64,000 nucleotides of DNA from Isoetes taiwanensis (Eukaryota; Streptophyta; Lycopodiopsida; Isoetales; Isoetaceae): the NCBI GenBank assembly GCA_021234155.1, contig JAJEKV010000033.1:14329422-14393421 (forward strand), written 5' to 3'. The stretch's first letter is position 1, and the number at the start of each line of letters is the position of its first letter. A model generated the notes under the pieces. It searched no databases, was not told where the DNA came from, and was given only the letters and a program-made list of their open reading frames with translations. The translations under genes were made by a program, and so were the position numbers. This document shows, piece by piece, positions 12,291 to 24,485 of this stretch.

Positions 12291-12441
12291 TATATATAAT
12301 GTTGAGGAAAATAACTTGGGGAATCCCATTATATAAATAGAATGATCAAATAGAATAAGACATATATGAGGCAACATGTTAGTGAGAGGTTATTTGGATA
12401 TGCTAACTTACTATATGTTTTATGCATTCTAGGTCAATGGC

Positions 12442-15406
12442 ATGCAAAATGCTAAAAAAAAAGCCCCCAATGATGCTAATCAAGGCAAGGAAAAATCCCC
12501 AACTAATGAACATGATGGCAAGGAAAGGAAAATACCTCAAATGATGTTGATGATGGCAAAGGAAAGGAAAAGACTCCAAATGATGTTGATGATGGCAAAC
12601 GAAAGGAAAAGACCTCAAATGAAAAGGATGATGCCAAAGGAAAGGAAATTGTACTTTATACCGGGCCGATTGGAAAAACAAAAGGTCAAGATCCTGCATG
12701 CATGCAACAGAGAGAGGCAAGAGAAGAAGGGATTATTGTTCGGCAGATCCTATCAATGCAAAGATTGAATGATGAAAGATTAGGGGAGGACGGGTTAGGT
12801 GTGGCAATCTCAAAATTATATGACAATTGGAAGGAAAAGGGTTAGGGCAAACAAGAATGCCTAGCTTGTGTGAAGCAACTAGAGGTTCCAACTATTGTTG
12901 CATGGCCTAGGGACAAGATTCAACCTGGAGGGAACTACACGTTTCCTATAGATGTAGAACCATTGTCAACAATGTTCACACAAGTTGTAGCAAGAGGCCA
13001 CTTCCAACTTTCAAACATTATCCCACCAAAAGATACAAGTCGATTATGATTGTTCTCCCGAAGCTATGATGAAGGTTAGAGGAGGTGAATGTTGTTGGGC
13101 TTCTTGTGTTAGAATGTTCACAATAGAGGAGTTGGTGGGAGCAAGAGCTACATATCGGGAACATAAGTGTGATAGGGGAGGAATTTCATGTACACCATAT
13201 TTGGCTATGCAATTCAGGATGAAAGATCAAAGAAGAAAAGATTCCCATTGAATGGAAAGTGGATATGTTCAAAAGCATGGATGGCTATACATGGAATTCC
13301 AACCTCTTCTTGGCACAACTGGCAAAAGAGACATGAAAATGGTAGTAAAATTGCATTGCATGGGAACACTGGCCTGGTAAGGCCTACCTCAAGAACTATA
13401 GCTGCAAAGGAAATATTTGAAAGATATGTGGATTTCAATGCAGAAAACATGCCACATAAGAGTAAGAAGGATGAACATGGTAGAGTTATTGTTGAAAAGA
13501 GATTGTCATCCCATTGTACCCAGAAGAGCATATTAGAGGAAATAAATGCATTGCTTCGGGAACTTGGAGTGGCCTCTATATCCCAGCCCAGTTTTAGTAG
13601 GCTATGGAATAAGCATTTCAAGCATGTGACCATAGCAACTTCAAACAACTTTGCCAAGTGCAATTTATGTGCTAAGTTGAAGGAGACACTAGATAAGACT
13701 GTGCAACCAAGTCTAAGGGCAAAGATAAGGGAACATATGAAGGACCATATGACAGATGAACTATCATGTAGATCAACTTATTGGATGTGGAGGACCTTAT
13801 CTGCAATGGAACCTAATAACTATCTATGTATTATACATGATAAAATGGACCAAATGAAGACTTGTCTTCCACAATTCAAGTACATTCCTAAGTCATGTGG
13901 AAGATCATACCTTTGCTGATTTCAATGATCGGGGCAATATTGCATGGGCAGCCTCGGACTTATTATGGCCATTTCGGTTTAGAGTTGTGGAGTGATGGTC
14001 CGATTTTCACATTGGGAGTATCATGAGGTGTTTAAGAAACTATGAGAAGGGTTACAATGGTCACCTACGAGGATCCTACTGACTCTTGAGGGCACTACAT
14101 AGTGCATTGTTGGATGGAACCCCTAATAGTATTGAAAAGTTTAGCAAGGCAAGATTTAGGAGGAATGGACCTAATGAACATGTTGGAGCTTCAACATCTC
14201 GTGCTAAACCTCGAGATCTTGAGAAAGCTCCTCTTGCAACTAGATAATTGTCTTTGGTCAAAATAAGAACAGTGGATGTTTTCTTTCCTATCCTACTTAA
14301 TTTGTGGGTATTTTTGAAAGAGTCAATTTGGGGTTCCTAATGCCCCGGACATACTCATGAGGATGTGGATGCATTGTTTGGAAAATATAGTCATGTATTG
14401 AGACAGTGAGACAGTTACCAACTTTCGAGGCTATTGGAAATATTTCATGGATGTACAAATCCATCTCCTATAGGATCTATCATAGAAGAAGTGCCCGATT
14501 GGAAGAGTTTTGTGGATGGTTATGCTCTCGACATGGAAGGTCATTCTAGACCTCTTCAATTCACTTTTTGGGTGAGAGAAGGGATTCCAATCATGCAATG
14601 GAAAATGAGACCTTCAGAGGAGAAGTGGAGAGGTGGGGCAGAAATTTGGCACAGGGATGCAAATGGCAAGCCTATGATACCTCCTGGTCAACCAAAAGCT
14701 CTAAAACCAACTGAAGAAGTCAAGCAATTGGGATTGACTAAGGATGGCATCAATGACTACATCAAGCATTGGCAAACTAATTCAGATGAGACTAATCGTG
14801 CATTGATAGATTATTGGAAGAAGGTGATCAACTTGTTGGATGAGGTAGACACATCCCTAAGAGCTGAAAGAAGGGTGGTTCCCTAAAAGTAAGTGGAAAA
14901 CATTAGCCGGGTCTTTGTGAAGATGATGGTACCATTAGTAGCATTGTGAAGGCATATGCTCCTCCTCAATCGATAAACACTATGTTGGTCCTAAGAAGGA
15001 TAGACCAAAATATTTAGGCATGGATTGTTATGAACCTTCTCTCGGCGTGGAGTGCCACCAATTTGTAGTAGTAAAACCAGCAGATCTAGAGACCTATCCA
15101 ATTGTGGTTGGGATACACTATCTCGGATATTTGCAAAGAAGAAGGTGATGTTAACTTCAATAAGGGTGGCGTGGAATGGTGGTGTCCAAGACATCAGTTG
15201 AGTAATGTCACCGATAAAGAAAGATATTGATTGTTGGACAAAGAGGTGGAGGAGAAATCCAAGTGATCCCGATCTTTGGCTAGACATTGAAACCGTATTG
15301 TACTCGTGGACTCCAAAAACTATTCCTAGTAAAAAATGAGAGTTACAATACCTCGGGATGTAAGGAATAAGGTTCTCATATCCTTGGGGATGCTAGTGGA
15401 AAATGA
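12442..15406 (+). pseudogene. Unit A: DUF7869/DDE-like transposase-type gene, broken frames
   Basis: First of four paralogues. The open stretches 12442-12768, 13188-13919 and 14434-14886 line up with unit B but are separated by indels and stops; TGAGACAG at 14407-14414, for example, replaces CAGCAGACAG. The protein has a Lys-rich N-terminus, Cys-rich segments (CCWASCV, CNLCAKLKETL) and an RNase H-like core whose signatures are blurred here. In place of the intact LDNCAGQNKN it shows TRELDNC followed by a frameshift. The frame near the C-terminus appears to end about 15400. An AG just before the first ATG (near 12433) suggests an upstream intron. The breaks coincide with CAG/CTG sites, so they may be sequencing errors. 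Confidence 0.7.
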
Positions 15407-16432
15407 AAAAAAGCGATTACTATGTATCTTTTCTCTGATTAATAAAAAGTTGTGTACTACTTGAGTTCCATGATATATGATTTTGTAATTTGAAGTTAAG
15501 GTGTGAGTTTATATTCCCGTGTGTGATTATATGTTAACGTCTATTCTAGTCTAAGGGCAACAAAGTTACTAAAAAAGTGAATTTAACAAAGTTACTAAAA
15601 AAGTGCAATATAAAATTTATCCCAAAATTAAGACATAATCCCAATTTAATTGAATGATGGTTTGGTTTAGGCGAGTGATGAACTGGCATGCAGGCAAACT
15701 GACGTGGGCTTTGCCAACCACTTCATCATACATTGTTTCTTCGTAGAATCGTAAGATTAGTCGGTCACGCACAAATTGGATCCAAGGTCACGTCACATAA
15801 CTTCCGGATAAGAGAAAGCCCTTTTACTGGGCTTTTGGTGTTGGAAAGTGGGCCGATGCGCGTCAGCGCGGAGGCCCACTTCAAATAATAACTGCCTTCA
15901 AAATTTCGTACCGCGCAATTATCACTGCCGTGAAAATTTATTACAAAGATTTTTTGTTTTAAGGACCGTGACTTTAAAAGTTTTAAAGTTATGAGTTAAT
16001 AGTTAAGTTAGTTGTTAATAGTTATAAGTTAATAGTTAATAGTTAAGTTATAAGTTATAAGTTAATAGTTTACAAGTTAATAGTTAAGTTAGTGACCTTA
16101 AAACTAACCTTAAAACTTTTAACCTACAATAACTTTCCAACCTTAAAATTTCTAACCTATAATAACCTATAATAAACTTCTTAACCTTAAAACTGCTAAC
16201 CTATAATTAATAACCTTAAAAGTTGTTGCTAAGGTTATTATAGGATAAAAGTTAGAAGGTTATAAGTAGAGGGTTTTATTTATATATAATGTTGAGGAAA
16301 ATAACTTGGGGAATCCCATTATATAAATAGAATGATCAAATAGAATAAGACATATATGAGGCAACATGTTAGTGAGAGGTTATTTGGATATGCTAACTTA
16401 CTATATGTTTTTATGCATTCTAGGTCAATGGC

Positions 16433-19420
16433 ATGCAAAATGCTAAAAAAAAAGCCCCCAATGATGCTAATCAAGGCAAGGAAAAATCCCCAACTAATGA
16501 ACATGATGGCAAGGAAAGGAAAATACCTCAAATGATGTTGATGATGGCAAAGGAAAGGAAAAGACTCCAAATGATGTTGATGATGGCAAACGAAAGGAAA
16601 AGACCTCAAATGAAAAGGATGATGCCAAAGGAAAGGAAATTGTACTTTATACTCGGGTCAATTGGAAAAACAAAAAGGTCAAGATCCCCGCATGCATGCA
16701 AATGGAGAGGATAGAGAAGAAGGGATTATTGTTCGCAGATCCTATCAATGCAAAGTTGAATGATGAAAGATTAGGGGGAGGACAAGGTTAGGTGTGGCAA
16801 TCTCAAAATTATATGACAATTGGAAGGAAAAGGGTTCAGGCAAACAAGAATGCCTAGCTTGTGTGAAGCAACTAGAGGTTCCAACTATTGTTGCATGGCC
16901 TAGGGACAGTATTCAACTGGAGGGGAACTACACGTTTCCTATAGATGTAGAACCATTGTCAACAATGTTCACACAGTGTAGCAAGAGGCCACTTCCAACT
17001 TTCAAACATTATCCCACCAAAAGATGCAAGTCAGATTATGATTGTTCTCCTGAAGCTATGATGAAGGTTAGAGGAGGTGAATGTTGTTGGGCTTCTTGTG
17101 TTAGAATGTTCACAATAGAGGAGTTGGTGGGAGCAAGAGCTACATATCAGGAACATAAGTGTGATAGCAGGAGGAATTTCATGTACACCATATTTGGCTA
17201 TGCAATTCGGGATGAAAGATCAAAAAGAAGAAAAGATTCCCATTGAATGGAAAGTGGATGTGTTCAAAAGCATGGATGGCTATACATGGAATTCCAACCT
17301 CTTCTTGGCAATAACCGCAAAAAGAGACATGAAAATGGTAGTAAAATTGCATTGCATGGGGAACACCGGCCCGGTAAGGCCTACCTCAAGAACTATAGCC
17401 GCAAAGGAAATATTTGAAAGATATGTGGATTTCAATGCAGAAAACATGCCACATAAGAGTAAGAAGGATGAACAGGGTAGAGTTATTGTTGAAAAGAGAT
17501 TGTCATCCCATTGTACCCAGAAGAGCATATTAGAGGAAATAAATGCAATTGCTTGGGGAACTTGGAGTGGCCTCTATATCCCAAAAGCCAGTTTTAGTAG
17601 GCTATGGAATAAGCATTTCAAGCATGTGACCATAGCAACTTCAAACAACTTTGCCAAGTGCAATTTATGTGCTAAGTTGAAGGAGACACTAGATAAGACC
17701 GTGGCAACCAAGTCTAAGGGCAAAGATAAGGGAACATATGAAGGACCATATGACAGATGAACTATCATGTAGATCAACTTATTGGATGTGGAGGACCTTA
17801 TCTGCAATGGAACCTAATAACTATCTATGTATTATACATGATAAAATGGACCAACAGAAGACTTGTCTTCCACAATTCAAGTACATTCCTAAGTCATGTG
17901 GAAGATCATACCCTTTGCAGATTTCAATGACTGGGGCAATATTGCATGGGCGCCCTTCGGACTTATTATGGCCATTTTGGGTTTAGAGTTGTGGAGTGAT
18001 GGTCCAGATTTTCACATTGGGAGTATCATGAGGTGTTTAAGAAACTATGAGAAGGGTTACAATGGTCACCTACAGGATCCTACAGCTAGCCAGGCACTAC
18101 ATAGTGCATTGTTGGATGGAACCCCTAATAGTATTGAAAAGTTTAGCAAGGCAAGATTTAGGAGGAATGGACCTAATGAACATGTTGGAGCTTCAACATC
18201 TCGTGCTAAACCTCGAGATCTGCCCAGAAAGCTCCTCTTGCAACTAGATAATTGTGCTGGTCAAAATAAGAACAGGTGGATGTTTTCTTTCCTATCCTAC
18301 TTAACAGCTGTGGGTATTTTTGAAAGAGTCAATTTGGGGTTCCTAATGCCCGGACATACTCATGAGGATGTGGATGCATTGTTTGGAAAATATAGTCATG
18401 TATTGAGACAGCAGACAGTTACCAACTTTCCCAGGCTATTGGAAATATTTCATGGATGTACAAATCCATCTCCTATAGGATCTATCATAGAAGAAGTGCC
18501 TGATTGGAAGAGTTTTGTGGATGGTTATGCTCTCGACATGGAAGGTCATTCTAGACCTCTTCAATTCACTTTTTGGGTGAGAGAAGGGATTCCAATCATG
18601 CAATGGAAAATGAGACCTTCAGAGGAGAAGTGGAGAGGTGGGGCAGAAATTTGGCACAGGGATGCAAATGGCAAGCCTATGATACCTCCTGGTCAACCAA
18701 AAGCTCTAAAACCAACTGAAGAAGTCAAGCAATTGGGATTGACTAAGGATGGCATCAATGACTACATCAAGCATTGGCAAACTAATTCAGATGAGACTAA
18801 TCGTGCATTGATAGATTATTGGAAGAAGGTGATCAACTTGTTGGATGAGGTAGACACATCCCCTAAGAGCCGAAAGAAGGGTGGTTCCCTAAAAGTAAGT
18901 GGAAAACATTAGCCGGTGCTGAATGAAGATGATGGTACCATTAGTAGCATTGTGAAGGCATATGCTCCTCCTCAACTGGATAAACACTATGTTGGTCCTA
19001 AGAAGGATAGACCAAAATATTTAGGCATGGATTGTTATGAACCTTCTACCGACGTGGAGTGCCACCAATTTGTAGTAGTAAAACCAAGCAGATCTAGAGA
19101 CCTATCCAAAGGTGGTTGGGATACACTATCTCGGATATTTGCAAAGAAGAAGGTGATGTTAACTTCAATAAGGTGCGCTGCGTGGAATGGTGGTGTCCAA
19201 GACATCGCTTGAGTAATGTCACCGATAAAGAAAGATATTTGATTGTTGGACAAAGAGGTGGAGGAGAAATCCAAGTGATCCTGATCTTTGGCTAGACATT
19301 GAAACCGTATTGTACTCGTGGACTCCAAAAACTATTCCTAGTAAAACAGCGAGAGTTACAATACCTCAGGATGTAAGGAATAAGGTTCTCATATCCTTGG
19401 GGATGCTAGTGGAAAAATGA
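16433..19420 (+). pseudogene. Unit B: best-preserved DUF7869/DDE-like transposase-type gene
   Basis: The most intact copy. Frames 16794-17246, 17161-17760 and 17896-18912 overlap and follow one protein with few shifts. N-terminal part: Lys-rich repeats, then ECLACVKQL and CCWASCV Cys motifs, a KCDSRRNFMYTIFGYAI segment and CNLCAKLKETL. Core (338-codon frame 17896-18912): LQLDNCAGQNKNRW, then FLMPGHTHEDVDALFGKYS, the pattern I associate with DUF7869 proteins of RNase H-like fold. C-terminal part: a YLGMDCYE...VVVKPSRSRDLSKGGW block that looks BAH- or Tudor-like, then RRNPSDPDLWLDIETVLYSW and a stop at 19418-19420. Likely a transposase or transposase-derived nuclease; catalysis is not shown. 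Confidence 0.75.
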
Positions 19421-20461
19421 AAAACAGTTACTATGTATCTTTTCTACAGTTAATAAAAGTTGTGTACTACTTGAGTTCCATGATATATGATTTTGTAATT
19501 TGAAGTTAAGGTGTGAGTTTATATTCCCGTGTGTGATTATATGTTAACGTCTATTCTAGTCTAAGGGCAACAAAGTTACTAAAAAAGTGAATTTAACAAA
19601 GTTACTAAAAAAGTGCAATATAAAATTTATCCCAAAATTAAGACATAATCCCAATTTAATTGAATGATGGTTTGGTTTAGGCGAGTGATGAACTGGCATG
19701 CAGGCAAACTGACGTGGGCTTTGCCAACCACTTCATCATACATTGTTTCTTCGTAGAATCGTAAGATTAGTCGGTCACGCACAAATTGGATCCAAGGTCA
19801 CGTCACATAACTTCCGGATAAGAGAAAGCCCTTTTACTGGGCTTTCGGTGTTGGAAAGTGGGCCGATGCGCGTCAGCGCGGAGGCCCACTTCAAATAATA
19901 ACTGCCTTCAAAATTTCGTACCGCGCAATTATCACTGCCGCGAAAATTTATTACAAAGATTTTTTGTTTTAAGGACCGTGACTTTAAAAGTTTTAAAGTT
20001 ATGAGTTAATAGTTAAGTTAGTTGTTAATAGTTATAAGTTAATAGTTAATAGTTAAGTTATAAGTTATAAGTTAATAGTTTACAAGTTAATAGTTAAGTT
20101 AGTGACCTTAAAACTAACCTTAAAACTTAGTTCTAACCTTAAAACTTTTAACCTACAATAACTTTCCAACCTTAAAATTTCTAACCTATAATAACCTATA
20201 ATAAACTTCTTAACCTTAAAACTGCTAACCTATAATTAATAACCTTAAAAGTTGTTGCTAAGGTTATTATAGGATAAAAGTTAGAAGGTTATAAGTAGAG
20301 GGTTTTATTTATATATAATGTTGAGGAAAATAACTTGGGGAATCCCATTATATAAATAGAATGATCAAATAGAATAAGACATATATGAGGCAACATGTTA
20401 GTGAGAGGTTATTTGGATATGCTAACTTACTATATGTTTTTATGCATTCTAGGTCAATGGC

Positions 20462-23439
20462 ATGCAAAATGCTAAAAAAAAAGCCCCCAATGATGCTAAT
20501 CAAGGCAAGGAAAAATCCCCAACTAATGAACATGATGGCAAGGAAAGGAAAATACCTCAAATGATGTTGATGATGGCAAAGGAAAGGAAAAGACTCCAAA
20601 TGATGTTGATGATGGCAAACGAAAGGAAAAGACCTCAAATGAAAAGGATGATGCCAAAGGAAAGGAAATTGTACTTTATAATTGGGTCGATTGGAAAAAC
20701 AAAAGGTCAAGATCCCGCATGCATGCAAAACAGAGAGGCTGAAGAGAAGAAGGGATTATTGTTCGCGATCCTATCAATGCAAAGTGAATGATGAAAGATT
20801 AGGGAGGACAAAGTTAGGTGTGGCAATCTCAAAATTATATGACAATTGGAAGGAAAAGGGTTCAGCAAACAAGAATGCCTAGCTTGTGTGAAGCAACTAG
20901 AGGTTCCAACTATTGTTGCATGGCCTAGGGACAAGATTCAACCTGAGGGGAACTACACGCTTCCTATAGATGTAGAACCATTGTCAACAATGTTCACACA
21001 AAGTGTAGCAAGAGGCCACTTCCAACTTTCAAACATTATCCCACCAAAAGATGCAAGTCGATTATAATTGTTCTCCGAAGCTATGATGAAGGTTAGAGGA
21101 GGTGAATGTTGTTGGGCTTCTTGTGTTAGAATGTTCACAATAGAGGAGTTGGTGGGAGCAAGAGCTACATATCGGGAACATAAGTGTGATAGCAGGAGGA
21201 ATTTCATGTACACCATATTTGGCTATGCAATTGGGATGAAAGATCAAAGAAGAAAAGATTCCCATTGAATGGAAAGTGGATATGTTCAAAAGCATGGATG
21301 GCTATACATGGAATTCCAACATCTTCTTGGCAACAACCGGCAAAAGAGACATGAAAATGGTAGTAAAATTGCATTGCATGGGAACACCGGCCCGGTAAGG
21401 CCTACCTCAAGAACTATAGCCTGCAAAGGAAATATTTGAAAGATATGTGGATTTCAATGCGTAAAAACATGCCACATAAGAGTAAGAAGGATGAACAGTG
21501 GTAGAGTTATTGTTGAAAAGAGATTGTCATCCCATTGTACCCGTAAGAGCATATTAGAGGAAATAAATGCATTGCTTCGGGAACTTGGAGTGGCCTCTAT
21601 ATCCCAGCCCAGCTTTTAGTAGGCTATGGAATAAGCATTTCAAGCATGTGACCATAGCAACTTCAAACAACTTTGCCAAGTGCAATTTATGTGCTAAGTT
21701 GAAGGAGACACTAGATAAGACCTGTGCAACCAAGTCTAAGGGCAAAGATAAGGGAACATATGAAGGACCATATGACAGATGAACTATCATGTAGATCAAC
21801 TTATTGGATGTGGAGGACCTTATCCGCAATGGAACCTAATAACTATCTATGTATTATACATGATAAAATGGACCAATGTAAGACTTGTCTTCCACAATTC
21901 AAGTACATTCCTAAGTCATGTGGAAGATCATACCCTTTGCGATTTCAATGATGGGGGCAATATTGCATGGGGCGCCTCGCATTTATTATGGCCATTTCAG
22001 TTTAGAGTTGTGGAGTGATGGTCCAGATTTTCACATTGGGAGTATCATGAGGTGTTTAAGAAACTATGAGAAGGGTTACAATGGTCACCCACAGGATCCT
22101 ACAGCCTAGCCGTGCACTACATAGTGCATTGTTGGATGGAACCCCTAATAGTATTGAAAAGTTTAGCAAGGCAAGATTTAGGAGGAATGGACCTAATGAA
22201 CATGTTGGAGCTTCAACATCTCGGCTAAACCTCGAGATCCGCCCCAGAAAGCTCCTCTTGCAACTAGATAATTGTGCTTTGGTCAAAATAAGAACAGTGG
22301 ATGTTTTCTTTCCTATCCTACTTAAATTTGTGGGTATTTTTGAAAGAGTCAATTTGGGGTTCCTAATGCCCTGGACATACTCATGAGGATGTGGATGCAT
22401 TGTTTGGAAAATATAGTCATGTATTGAGACAGCAGACAGCTACCAACTTTCCCAAAGCTATTGGAAATATTTCATGGATGTACAAATCCATCTCCTATAG
22501 GATCTATCATAGAAGAAGTGCCCGATTGGAAGAGTTTTGTGGATGGTTATGCTCGACATGGAAGGTCATTCTAGACCTCTTCAATTCACTTTTGGGTGAG
22601 AGAAGGGATTCCAATCATGCAATGGAAAATGAGACCTTCAGAGGAGAAGTGGAGAGGTGGGGGCAGAAATTTGGCAATGTGGATGCAAATGGCAAGCCTA
22701 TGATACCCCCCCTGGTCAACCAAAAGCTCTAAAACCAACTGAAGAAGTCAAGCAATTGGGATTGACTAAGGATGGCATCAATGACTACATCAAGCATTGG
22801 CAAACTAATTCAGATGAGACTAATCGCATTGATAGATTATTGGAAGAAGGTGATCAACTTGTTGGATGAGGTAGACACATCCTCTAAGAAGAGCCGAAAG
22901 AAGGGTGGTTCCTAAAAGTAAGTGGAAAACATTAGCCGGTGTCGACGAAGATGATGGTACCATTAGTAGCATTGTGAAGGCATATGCTCCTCCTCAACTG
23001 ATAAACACTATGTTGGTCCTAAGAAGGATAGACCAAAATATTTAGGCATGGATTGTTATGAACCTTTCTAACGACGACGGAGTGCCACCAATTTGTAGTA
23101 GTAAAACCAGCAGATCTAGAGACCTATCCAAAGGTGGTTGGGATACACTATCTCGGATATTTGCAAAGAAGAAGGTGATGTTAACTTCAATAAGGTGGCG
23201 TGGAATGGTGGTGTCCAAAGACATCGCTTGAGTAATGTCACCGATAAAGAAAGATATTCGATTGTTGGACAAAGAGGTGGAGGAGAAATCCAAGTGATCC
23301 CGATCTTTGGCTAGACATTGAAACCGTATTGTACCGTGGACTCCAAAAACTATTCCTAGTAAAACAAATGAGAGTTACAATACCTCAGGATGTAAGGAAT
23401 AAGGTTCTCATATCCTTGGGGATGCTAGTGGAAAAATGA
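20462..23439 (+). pseudogene. Unit C: DUF7869/DDE-like transposase-type gene, broken frames
   Basis: Third paralogue, same layout as unit B. Frames 20462-20791, 20846-21067, 21068-21268, 21567-21782, 22066-22386, 22391-22732 and 22657-22869 cover the protein in pieces. GHTHEDVD is altered to a PWTYS-stop reading by an extra base near 22371. The unit ends with a DVRNKVLISLGMLVEK-like frame stopping at 23437-23439. Breaks are again next to CAG/CTG or CCG sites. The downstream spacer (23880-23910) differs from that of units A, B and D, reading ATCTTGGCGCCGGATGTGATG instead of the hairpin-forming sequence. Confidence 0.7.
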
Positions 23440-24485
23440 AAACAATTACTATGTATCTTTTCTACGCTTAATAAAAGTTGTGTACTACTTGAGTTCCATG
23501 ATATATGATTTTGTAATTTGAAGTTAAGGTGTGAGTTTATATTCCCGTGTGTGATTATATGTTAACGCCTATTCTAGTCTAAGGGCAACAAAGTTACTAA
23601 AAAGTGAATTTAACAAAGTTACTAAAAAAGTGCAATATAAAATTTATCCCAAAATTAAGACATAATCCCAATTTAATTGAATGATGGTTTGGTTTAGGCG
23701 AAAGTGATGAACCGCATGTGCAAACCGACGTGGGCTTTGCCAACCACTTCATCATACATTGTTTCTTCAGAGAATCGTAAGATTAGCTCGGGCCACGCAC
23801 AAATTGGATCCAAGGTCACGCCACATAACTTTCGGATAAGAGAAAGCCCTTTTACTTGGGCTTTGGTGTTGGAAAATGGGCCGATCTTGGCGCCGGATGT
23901 GATGAGACCCACTTCAAATAATAATCGCCTTCAAAATTGCATCACAAGCGCAATTATCACTGCCGCGAAAATTTATTACAAAGATTTTTTGTTTTAAGGA
24001 CCGTGACTTTAAAAGTTTTAAAGTTATGAGTTAATAGTTAAGTTAGTTGTTAATAGTTATAAGTTAATAGTTAATAGTTAAGTTATAAGTTATAAGTTAA
24101 TAGTTTACAAGTTAATAGTTAAGTTAGTGACCTTAAAACTAACCTTAAAACTTAGTTCTAACCTTAAAACTTTTAACCTACAATAACTTTCCAACCTTAA
24201 AATTTCTAACCTATAATAACCTATAATAAACTTCTTAACCTTAAAACTGCTAACCTATAATTAATAACCTTAAAAGTTGTTGCTAAGGTTATTATAGGAT
24301 AAAAGTTAGAAGGTTATAAGTAGAGGGTTTTATTTATATATAATGTTGAGGAAAATAACTTGGGGAATCCCATTATATAAATAGAATGATCAAATAGAAT
24401 AAGACATATATGAGGCAACATGTTAGTGAGAGGTTATTTGGATATGCTAACTTACTATATGTTTTATGCATTCTAGGTCAATGGC

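Noticed and set aside
16319-16609. Minus-strand frames rich in His/Phe opposite the Lys-rich N-terminus (also 12403-12720, 20348-20728, 24447-24659)
   Set aside because: They mirror the repetitive Lys-rich segment of the plus-strand transposase-type gene in each unit.
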